A DNA stretch of 64,000 bases from Paraescarpia echinospica. Taxonomy: Eukaryota > Annelida > Polychaeta > Sabellida > Siboglinidae. The stretch covers positions 4,249,414 through 4,313,413 of the forward strand of contig CM034538.1 in NCBI GenBank assembly GCA_020002185.1. Direction: 5' to 3'. The number at the start of each line of letters is the position of its first letter. The stretch's first letter is position 1. Shown one piece after another: positions 43,929 to 52,703 of this stretch. Under the pieces are notes generated by a model. It worked only from the letters and a program-made list of their open reading frames with translations, had not been told where the DNA came from and ran no database searches. The position numbers and the translations under genes were made by a program.

Positions 43929-45010
43929 CTAAACGCGATCGTCGGGAAAAATGGCCGTACACAAGCGCATATTTTCCGATGTTTCCTGTTTCAGATCCAC
44001 CAGGAGATAACCGTAGGTTGGTGACCTGGCGTCTTGGAAGGCTTCCATCATGTATTTGATTATACCCGGATACTTCTGTTTTGCCAGGTGACCTACTTGT
44101 CCCGCGTCCCGGGGACTCTTGAATAGCACCATGTATTGCGCATTTAGGCTGATTGTGCTGTTTTCTTTCCCTTTTGGAAAGAGATTCTGCAGAAGCTGTA
44201 CGACGGACGTGTTGCAGTGATGACTTTTTTAGTGAATAAGGTCGTGACCCGACTATCGGTTTCCTCCATAAGGTCATCGAGTACTAGAAGCGTCCTCGTT
44301 TCCGCATCTAAAATCTTTGGATCCGGTAAACCGTCTACGAATTCTATATCGGAAATCATAGAGGCATAGGCGGTTTGCCACTGGCCGTAACACCACAGGA
44401 TTTTCTCCGGAGGCGGATCGATCATAGAAGAAGCGAACTGTAGTAGACGAGTGACGAAAGTAGTCTTACCGCAACCTGTAGGTCTAGCCACTATACACGT
44501 AAAAGGATGCTTTAGCGACGTGTCCATATCGACGACTGGCGCGCGGGAAACGAGCGATGATTTTTTTTCGTTTCTTCTATATTCATAACGCACCTCCATC
44601 AACAATTTGCTGAGCATATTTTGACCCTGTTTATTCCCGTGGGTGCTACCCCAAAAGGCTTCTTTTGACGGTACCCTCTCCACCAATTCGGCGTCCCCGG
44701 TAGCCAATAGGGCGTCTTTCAACTTTTTCGACGCTCTGAACTTACTCATCAACAGCGCTTTCATACACTCGACCGTAACGGCATCCCATTCGGCTCCCGT
44801 TTTCCTGATTCCGTAACTTCGTCGCTTCGATATATACCCCGACCACGACTGTTTGATGTACTCCGCATTTTCTTCGTCTTCATTAAACATTGCTTTTCTA
44901 AACTGATAGGCGTGCTCGACGGATCTGAAACTCCGACCGTACGCCGCGACTCGACAAGGATAAAAATTCGACAGGAACGACGACGAACCACCGAAATGTA
45001 TAGGCTCCAT
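43929..45010 (-). pseudogene. NADAR domain fused to Polinton genome-packaging ATPase (FtsK/HerA type), frameshifted
   Basis: ATG at 45010. Residues ~1-150 carry the NADAR (YbiA/DUF1768) signatures: FGGSSSFLSNFYPCRV, SVEHAYQFRKAM with the conserved Glu, GAEWDAVTVECMKALLMSKF, and FWGSTHGNKQGQNMLSKLLM. NADAR enzymes hydrolyse ADP-ribose N-glycosidic bonds. Without a stop, the frame runs into the packaging ATPase: KHPFTCIVARPTGCGKTTFV (Walker A, whose first Gly is Arg here) and TLLVLDDLMEE (Walker B). Near 44215 the reading is lost. The conserved C-terminus (MVLFKSPRDAGQVGHLAKQK, then YGYLLVDLK) lies in another frame at 44132-43929. An internal Met at 44526 could start the ATPase alone. The ATPase identity is firm, and the NADAR identity is strong by motif. 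Confidence 0.85.
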
Positions 45011-45049
45011 TTCCACTTAACGTTCTCTATACCACTGATCTAGAGATAC
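45011..45049. other. Short leader between packaging gene and right terminal repeat
   Basis: Forty bases only. The promoter for the leftward structural block probably lies in the terminal repeat. Confidence 0.3.
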
Positions 45050-45416
45050 ACCTCACGCATAACCACGATTTTTATAACCTTACACATAAGTGTCATAACC
45101 TCTAGAGGCCAGCACTATACACCACTATACATATTTACGTCAATAGAGGTCAGCACTATACAACTATACACTTACATGAACACGCGGCAACAAAAAAAAG
45201 TTGGCTATTAATCAACCTGTTTTTATACATTTTTATAAGTAGGATGTCAGCAAGCAATTAAGATAAGACATTTTTTATAAGTAGATTTTTATGACAGGTC
45301 ATTCATCATTTCTTTTTTACAAGTAGGAATCCGTTTGGAATGACTGATCCAAAAACCCTTTGATGTCCTTTGATTTTTGATTCCTGTACGGTGTTGTCAG
45401 TCCCCTCTATACTACT
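45050..45416 (+). repeat. Polinton terminal repeat, right end
   Basis: Matches 34495-34869 with indels. The terminus reads ...AGTCCCCTCTATACTACT. The TATA motif of the left copy has decayed here to an A-rich run near 45190. Confidence 0.9.
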
Positions 45417-45422
45417 TGTGTT
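45417..45422. repeat. Target site duplication of the Polinton, right copy
   Basis: TGTGTT, 6 bp, directly after the terminal CT. It continues into the CR1 reading frame (GTTAGACATAGTTTTG). Confidence 0.88.
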
Positions 45423-45800
45423 AGACATAGTTTTGTTCTCACAGAATGAATTAGTTGACAATGTAGTGATCACAATCAGATACATTTTACCATCAAAGTA
45501 AAATGAGAATGGAATAGTAAAAAGTAGTACAGGAGAAATTTCCACAAAGGACTATACAGCTGTATAAGGACATGAGGAAATATTTAGCAAAGATAGAATG
45601 GAATAACACACTGAAGAATAAGACAGAAACAGAATGCTGGAATATCCTAGAGTGAAATTGAGTGCATCGTCGATAAACTTGTTCCTTTGAAAAAAAAACA
45701 AGGGAAACGGTCCAAAAAGAAACACTTATCGAAAGAAGCCATTAGAAAAATTAAATACAAAGAAATTATGTAGAAGTCATACAGACGTCCTGGAAATGAA
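45423..45800 (+). pseudogene. CR1 retrotransposon, 3' flank of the Polinton insertion
   Basis: Continues the same ORF as 35365-34876 after the insertion point: endonuclease end, then a MRKYLAKIEWNNTLKNKTE segment near 45574 that is almost the same as 49990-50010 in the complete copy (minus strand). Stops and indels are frequent after 45650, and the match fades at about 45800. Confidence 0.8.
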
Positions 45801-46099
45801 CCAAGTAGTAATATAGGTACAAATCGTTGTATGACTGAAGCACAACAAAAGCAATAACGTCATTTCCGGTGCACAAATGTCAAACGTCTCTCCTGTTCCA
45901 CAAAGGTTAACCGGTGCAAGGTTAAAGTCAAGTGGTGCCCCTGGCAAATATGTGTTGAACTGTGTAACTAGGTCAAGTAGCACCATCTTTCAGGAAAATG
46001 GTTAAACTGTACCGCTTAAATTCGTGTCTCTTACTTTATTCTACTATAAAATAGGTCAAAGACGTCAAGGTCAAGTGGGGCCCTTGGAGTCTTTAGTGA
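45801..46099. other. Unrecognised spacer
   Basis: No gene or repeat recognised. Confidence 0.3.
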
Positions 46100-46600
46100 T
46101 GAACCGATAAAAACACATACACAAGTTCCATCAGCGAGGTGAATATAGGCTAGCAATACTTATATAATATTATGTTACAGTATGTTGACTGAATCGCAAA
46201 TATATCCCCTCGTCCTTCTCCTTAATTTTAGCGTTTCAGTGCGGTAGATTTATAACGTTTTCATAGAATTTACGACGTTCACGCGTTCATTTGTTAAAAT
46301 TCTAAGAAGTTACATCGGTAATGTACTACACTGGCACGAATTTACGACGCTCACGCATTGATGTAAGAAAGTTGTACAAGTCTATAATGTTGAAACAATA
46401 AAAACACAGAAGTTCTATCAGCGAAGTGAATATAGGCTAGCAATACCTATATATGTCACAGTGTGTTGAATGAATTGCAAGTATATCTGCTCCTCCTCCT
46501 CCTCAATTTTAGCGTTTCAGCGCGGTAGATTTGTAACATTTTCATCGCTTCGCTGCAGTAGAGCGGTAGTGTTTTAGTAATGTTGTGCATCACCGAGGTA
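46100..46600. repeat. Imperfect ~285 bp tandem duplication
   Basis: The segment starting near 46100 (AAAACACA, then AGTTCCATCAGCGAGGTGAA, then TATAGGCTAGCAATACTTAT) recurs from about 46395. The last part of the first unit (46262-46372) also matches 52236-52350 in direct orientation on the far side of the Merlin region. Confidence 0.7.
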
Positions 46601-46663
46601 ATATCTGAACATTTTATTGTTTCAACGAGGTAACCCTGTATCGTTTTCATATTTTAATGGGCG

Positions 46664-47150
46664 ATCTTTTACTTTCTGACCTAACCATGAAAACGACCAC
46701 CTACAACCGCCAAACTTCTCACATATCTTACATACATACACACACACTACGTTACAAAAAGAATTATTTTACATTCCTACAACGATCAAATTTCGCAAAA
46801 CAAACTCAAGTAAAACTCGACTTCTACGTCGGCGACTATACGGTGCTCCGCGGTTACCGTAAAATTTATATTGTGTCGAGCTTCACACAAATTCCGCACA
46901 GTGGCGCTATCATTAATGTACGCATGTTCGCGCGCGATACAAATATAATATATCTTTAATATATACGGGCGTGTGAGTGTGTGTGCGTGTGGTAGTTATA
47001 ATATTTTGTTATTGGCATTGTTTCAGTTAAAAAGTAGCTCGATTAATTAAGGCATGATTATTATCATCAGTATGGTTTGCAGGTAATGAAAGGTTTCTAC
47101 TTAATGAAAAAAACAAAATAAGTCTTACGAATAGCCAATAATTGTGTTTC
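46664..47150 (+). repeat. Left inverted arm flanking the Merlin-like region
   Basis: About 487 bp, similar to the complement of 51735-52220 at high identity. A frame of about 90 codons (MKTTTYNRQTSHISYIHTHT at its start) is open in both arms. Probably the long terminal or subterminal inverted repeat of the element carrying the Merlin transposase. Confidence 0.8.
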
Positions 47151-47202
47151 CGTGCGCGCGCGCGCGCGCGCGCGTGTGCGTGCGTGTGTGTGTGTGTGCA
47201 CG
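47151..47202. repeat. (GC)n-(GT)n alternating tract
   Basis: CG-rich dinucleotide repeat passing into GT repeat, just inside the left arm. It is absent from the right arm, so it is a later expansion. Z-DNA-prone composition. Confidence 0.9.
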
Positions 47203-47590
47203 TACACCAATACGTTCTTTTAATAAGAAAATTAATACGAATTATTATTCAATTAATGAAATATAATGCTAACACCAGATTTGGATTAATAATAATAATA
47301 ATAAATTTTTTGATATTCATTACTTGTTAAGCATAATTAATAAATGATATTTACACGAAATGTGAATATGGGATGGGAAATAAGGTGGTAGAAAAATACA
47401 AAGTTTTTAACGATTTGGTCGCATTCTAAAATAATAATTATTAATATCTTAGTGCTTTTCTTATCAATATCACCATATATGCATAGTAGCAATCTCTTTT
47501 GGGGAAGTTTTGGTTGGTTCTGAACAGAGCCGTTGTTTTTTTCTTGGCTCTTAAAACAGCCGTTGTTTTTGTTCTCGATATGTTCGTCCT

Positions 47591-47848
47591 CTACACAGGG
47601 TACAGTTGGGCGACGTGGTTCACGATGTGGTGAAATGCTGCATCCCCGTAGCGCCTTCGCCAAATAAACTCTTGGAGGTAGGTGTCAAGCAGCGGCCCAT
47701 TCTTTCTCGTTCCCGACATCCTCTTGAACTTCCTTTTCACCTGCGTCGTGTGCCTTCAATGGTGTTCGTGTGGAGTTTCGCATCGTTGGGGTCCACGTAG
47801 TGCTGGCTGTGGTTCATCGTCTTATGCGTGTACCCAAGTTGCTGTAAG
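47591..47848 (-). pseudogene. Merlin/ISXO2-like transposase, C-terminal part
   Basis: Minus strand 47848 to the TAG at 47593-47591 reads QQLGYTHKTMNHSQHYVDPN, then HTNTIEGTRRR (with the third catalytic Glu), then DTYLQEFIWRRRYGDAAFHH and a C-terminal HVAQLYPV. This is the end of the DDE domain whose first two Asp lie at 50289-50955. A retrotransposon (47849-50288) separates them, with CTTACA shared at both junctions. One stop or frame change lies near 47745. Confidence 0.88.
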
Positions 47849-50288
47849 ATTTAACAAGATTTAACAAGATTGCCACCCAGAGAATTAACTCTAGGTGGCA
47901 GGTGGACAAGGAAGCCCTTTGGCTTATCGAGAGTCCGACCCTTTTATCTATGTGTATCCCGCCCGTCTGAGGTATGTGTCGATTTTATTTTTAAACATAT
48001 TCACGCTACTAGCACCCACACAATCAGCAAGTAATCTGTTCCATTCATTTACAGTCCTTTGTGAAAATGAAAACTTTCTTATATCCAATCTACTCTGCTC
48101 CTTTGCCAATGTAAGTTCATGTCCTCTAGTCCTTCTATCTTTCTTAACTGAGAAAAAAATATTTCTATCAATATTTTCATAACCCTTCAATATTTTAAAC
48201 ACTTCTATCTGATCTCCTCTCAATCTCCTGGTCTCTAGTGTTGTTAAACCGCATTTTTTTAGGCGTATTTCGTAACTAAGATCCCTCAGTTTTGGTATCA
48301 TTTTAGTTGCTCTCCTCTGCACTCTTTCTAGCATATCTATGTCCTTCCTGCGATATGGCCTCCACGCTTGAATACAATATTCTAAATGAGGCATAACTAT
48401 TGTTTTGTACAGCGGTATTATTAGCTCTTTTTCCTTATACGTTATGTTTCGCCTAATTAATCCAAGGATTTGATTTCCCTTTGAAGCTGCAATTCCGCAC
48501 TGCTCTGAAACCTTCATATCAGCACTAATGGTTAACCCTAAGTCCTTTTCTTTTACAGTAGTACTTAGTACAGTACCCCCCATTGTATATTCTACCTCTT
48601 CGTTCCCATGTCCTGTGTGGAGGCATTTACATTTCCCAAAATTGAACAGCATTTGCCACTGTTCAGACCATTTGATCAACCTGTCAAGATCATCTTGTAA
48701 ATGCTGTCTATCTCCATCACTTTTAATCCTTCTAAACACTTTTGTATCATCCGCAAATTTCAACACCTTGCTTGTTATTTCATCATCCAAATCGTTGATA
48801 TATATTAAGAATAATATAGGACCTAATACTGATCCCTGTGGTACCCCACTCAATACTGATTTCCAGTTTGAAGCCTCCCCATCAACTACTACACGTTGTC
48901 TTCTGTCAATCAACCATTGTTCTATCCAGTTTATTATACCATTTCCTATGCCATGGGCCTTTAGTTTAAGCAGTAATCTTTGATGTGGTACTTTGTCGAA
49001 AGCTTTTTGAAAATCTAAGTAGACGATATCTACTGGTGATCCCTCATCTACCCACTTAGTGATGTCTTCCAAAAAACATAACATATTTGTTAAGCATGAC
49101 CTCGCTTTAAAAAAACCATGTTGAGATGGGTTTATCAAGTTTTGTTTAACAAGAAAATCCACCATGTGATCTTTAATTAGTCTTTCTAACAATTTACAAA
49201 TCACTGATGTTAAACTCACTGGTCTATAGTTCTCTGACTTGTTTCTCGAACCTTTTTTGAATAACGGTATAATGTTTGCTTCTTTCCATTCTAAAGGAAC
49301 CACTCCCTCTTCTAATGACAAATTGAAAACTGTTGCAAGCGGTATGCTAATTTGTTCTACAATTTCCAATAGTAGTTTGGGTGGAATACCATCCACTCCA
49401 GGTGATTTATTATCCTTCATAGCCCTTATTTTCTTACCTACCATTTCCGGGGTTACAATTAATTGTCCTAAATAGTCTGAATCTGCCCCCTTGAACTTAG
49501 CCTCTGGTACTGGCAGTGAACTAATATCTTCCCTGGTAAACACTGAACTAAAGTACTCATTCAGGTCTTCTGCCATTAAGAATCCCTCTGATATTATATT
49601 TCCAGCACTATCTTCTAGAGGACCGACCTTATCTTGAACTTTCTGTTTGCTTCGAACATACGCATAAAAACTCTTGCTGTCATGTTTTATATTACTAGCT
49701 AATTGTTGTTCATAGCTTCTCTTTGAATTTCTAATTTCAGCTGTAGCTTGGTTAAGTGCTTCTTTATAACTGTTGTAGTCTTCATCATTTCCAGTACATC
49801 TGTATGACTTCCACATCATTTGTTTGTACTTAATTTTTCTAATGGCTTCTTTCGATAAGTGTTTCTTTTTGGACCGTTTTCCTTGTTTTTGGAAGGGTAC
49901 AAATTTATCGACTATGCACTTAATTTCACTCTTTAATACATTCCAGCATTCTGTTGCCGTCTTATTTTTCAGTGTGTTATTCCAGTCTATCTTTGCTAAA
50001 TATTTCCTCATGTCCTTATACCTTCCTTTGTGGAAATTTCTCCTATATTGCTTTTTACTATTCCTTTCTGATTTTATTTTGATGATAAAATGTATCTGGT
50101 TGTGATCGCTACTCCCCAGTGGCTCACATATCTTGACATTGTCAACTAATTCATTCTGTGAGGACAAAACTATGTCTAACACATTCTCACCCCTGGTTGG
50201 TTCTAGCACATGTTGAGAAAGGAATGTATCTTGAACTAAAACTAAAAACTTGTGGTCCTCACTCCCCATACTCTGTAGAGATTTCCAT
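47849..50288 (-). mobile_element. 5'-truncated CR1-type non-LTR retrotransposon with long intact RT frame
   Basis: Inserted in the Merlin transposase gene. The minus-strand frame from 50288 to 47951 is open for about 780 codons. It covers the end of the endonuclease (SSDHNQIHF near 50100), an RT with [38 protein letters not shown] (near 48830), catalytic FADDTKV (near 48760), and a C-terminal DIRKFSFSQRTVNEWNRLL. The 5' end is cut inside the endonuclease, as usual for target-primed insertion. The 3' tail is a short TTAAATCTTG-type repeat (47850-47875), characteristic of CR1. The lack of frame damage implies a recent insertion. CTTACA at both junctions is probably the target duplication. Confidence 0.9.
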
Positions 50289-50955
50289 TGTAAGGTGCCG
50301 TATGCACGCCACTCGTCGGTTATGATCGTCGTACCAGGCAGAACCCACTGCTGGATTATAGGAATCAGCGTTGCGGCATCCCTCTGTTGAACCGGGACTA
50401 GGAAAATCACCCCATGATCAGCTCTGTCGACGCCGCCAAGCACCCATACCCCGTCGATGCGACGTCCGCGGTTGAATTTTCTTTTTTCGAACTTGCTTTC
50501 GTCGATTTCAACTGTGTGCCGACACCACCGATGCGTACCGGGTTGATCTGGATGTGTTGAGCACATATGTCGCGCATGAAATTGCTCCAGTCAGCGTTTT
50601 CCCTGAAGCTATCCCGAGTTCGGACTGGATGGTGGGACACCCGACGCTGACCATGCTCCACCAGTACATAAATTGTGCAAGATCTTGCAGCGAGAAATGG
50701 CTTTTCGCGAAAAAGCTACCATGCCGTATGGAAAGACGTTTTCGGCATGGCTGGTTGGGACAGCGCCATGCGTAGCCATCGGCCAACGCAGCCGTCACCT
50801 CCCAACGACATGCCACGTGGCACGCCGGACAGTTGAGGTTTGTTGCAAGCAGGCGATTCGCTTGCAGCCAGGTGACTGTCCTCCTGGTCGATCTCGTCGC
50901 GATGACCAAACATCTCAAACGCAAGCCGCGCAGATTCACATTTACTTCAGCCATC
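50289..50955 (-). pseudogene. Merlin/ISXO2-like transposase, N-terminal part
   Basis: From about 50955 (MAEVNVNLRGLRLRCLV) the product shows a zinc-ribbon-like CPAC...CPNQPC pair, a HGSFFAKSHFSLQDLAQFMY segment, then ENADWSNFMRDICAQ. The catalytic region follows: HTVEIDESKFEKRKFNRGRR (first Asp) and ATLIPIIQQWVLPGTTIITD EW (second Asp). Frame changes occur near 50600 and 50525. IS1595/ISXO2-type DDE transposases in animals belong to the Merlin superfamily. The gene resumes at 47848 after a CR1 insertion. Confidence 0.85.
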
Positions 50956-51734
50956 TCGAAAAGAACCGAAAATCGATATGAAGCAGGAGTCGGAAACATC
51001 GCCTTATATACCAATAAGCTCATGGGAATGAAAGACAACCTTCTCACCAATAAACCAGATCCAATATTGAGATCATTTGTTGTTTCGCCTTAGCAACAAC
51101 TACAGGAAATGTGTTCCAATTGCTTGCGTCTGACGAACATGCAACATAGGCAAGTATATGCACTTTCACAGAGAAGTCTACGGGAATGTAATGAATGAGA
51201 GATACATTCCCGGCTGTGGCCACTACTTCCCAGAAACGACTTGTGTGAAAGTTGTTCATTCTCTCACGACACCGGCCCACCTGCGATTCACTACGATGGT
51301 TACATATGCAGTTTTTGTTATTGTGGGAAGAATGGATTAAACAATAAAATTCATCTCCGAGTTAAACTCGTCGTAATTTCGCGGCAGTTACAACGAATTG
51401 CCGTGTTCACCGCCAATTGATGTATCACAAGTAGTTTCCTTTTACATACAGAGTGGCAGCAAATTGTGCATAATTTGTTCCAAACCTGCACTTTTAATGG
51501 CGACACAAAACACTATCTGGAAATGAGGATTGGCGTCTTCTTAGTTCAGTTTGTCACATTAACTAATTACGGAAATGACTTTCCCAGCTTAGAAAAATAA
51601 ACAATTTAACAAAATATTCACATAAACGAATATATGATTCATCCTAAGTCTGAATGCCCCCCAAATTGTGTAATTCGTTGGAGCACCGACTCGTGCGTTG
51701 GTCATCAACTGAAAAAGAATTGACCTACGGGAAC
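50956..51734. other. Merlin element 5' region
   Basis: No second gene recognised. Upstream codons of the 50508-51050 frame precede the likely start at 50955 and lack conservation. Confidence 0.35.
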
Positions 51735-52220
51735 ACAATTATTGGCTATTTGTAAGACTTATTTTGTGTTTTACATTAAGTAGAAACCTTTCATTACCTG
51801 CAAACCATACTGATGATAATAATCATGCCTTAATTAATCGAGCTACTTTTTAACTGAAACAATGCCAATAAAAAATTATTATAACTACCACACGCACACA
51901 CACTCACGTGCCCGTATATATTAACGATATATTATATTTGTATCGCGCTCGAACATGCGTACAGTAATGATAGCGCCATTGTACGGAATTTCTGTGAAGC
52001 TCGACACAATATAAATTTTACGGTAACCGCGGAGCACCGAATAGTCGCCGCCGTAGAAGTCGAGTTTTACTTGAGTTTGTTTTGCGAAATTTGATCGTTG
52101 TAGGAATGTAAAATAATTCTTTTTGTAACGTAGTGTGTATATATGTATGTAAGATATGTGAGGAGAAGTTTGGCGGCTGTAGGTGGTCGTTTTCATGGTT
52201 AGGTCAGAAAGTAAAAGATA
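51735..52220 (-). repeat. Right inverted arm flanking the Merlin-like region
   Basis: Complement of 46664-47150 with few differences. The conserved ~90-codon frame lies at 52196-51921 on the minus strand. The arm ends where an unrelated direct repeat (52236-52350, also at 46262) begins. Confidence 0.8.
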
Positions 52221-52352
52221 ATGGTAATGTATTCAGCTGGCAAGAATTTACACTGACACTGTTCACGCGTTCATACGCTAAAATTCTAAGATGTTACCTG
52301 GGTAATGCGCTACACTGGCACGAATTTATGACGCTCACGCATTATTGTATAA

Positions 52353-52425
52353 AGTTAATAAACCAGTCGTCTTTATAAAACACGCGTCCGAAATTACTTT
52401 ACATATATAACAACAAAACGACACA
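52353..52425 (+). repeat. Remnant of 5' LTR (3' portion only)
   Basis: Matches the last ~73 bp of the 3' LTR (57074-57148) with one difference: AATAAACCAGTCGTCTTTAT through AACGACACA. Upstream LTR sequence is absent and replaced by the repeat at 52236-52350. Confidence 0.88.
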
Positions 52426-52443
52426 TGGTGTCAGATGTCCCGT
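52426..52443 (+). promoter_or_regulatory. Primer binding site of the LTR element
   Basis: TGGTGTCAGATGTCC directly follows the 5' LTR end. TGG at this place pairs with the CCA end of a tRNA primer. The primer tRNA is not identified. Confidence 0.7.
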
Positions 52444-52703
52444 CATATCGTCGGTTAACGAACCAGGATCAGCATGTGTTATTGACGAACTTTGCATTGA
52501 AGCACGCAGCTTGCAAAAGTGAACTTTGAACATTTTCGCCGTGATTGTGACATCACGCCGACTGGCAGCGCAATGCAGACATCGCGGTAGGCTTGTCGAG
52601 CGTTGTTGTGACTCGTGCGACAACCAAAGGTACGTGACATTTTAATTCTACTACAACACAGATTGTACAGCATGGCCGAGTCAAACACAGCCGACACTAC
52701 CGG

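Larger units (their letters stand above)
32971..45416. mobile_element. Polinton/Maverick (adintovirus-like) element, decayed and rearranged
   Basis: The right terminus ends ...CTACT at 45416. The other terminus, now pointing the same way, ends at 34869. Reverse-complemented, both start AGTAGTNTAGAGGGGACTGA. The 6 bp TGTGTT follows the right end (45417-45422), and its complement AACACA follows the left end (34870-34875). Both flanks belong to one CR1 element cut at the same point. AG termini, a 6 bp duplication, long terminal repeats and the gene set (protein-primed polymerase B, retroviral-type integrase, protease, capsid, penton, packaging ATPase) define a Polinton. The left terminal repeat and its CR1 flank are inverted, and a foreign repeat (35481-35999) lies between. 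Total remaining length is about 11.3 kb, against the usual 15-20 kb. Its coding part is visibly GC-richer than the flanks. Confidence 0.92.

Noticed and set aside
43513..44277. Single 254-codon gene
   Set aside because: Only its last 114 codons are a recognisable protein; the first half is an out-of-frame reading of the packaging ATPase end.
47895..50105. Plus-strand frames of 78-151 codons opposite the CR1 RT
   Set aside because: Antisense to an intact RT frame with clear catalytic motifs.
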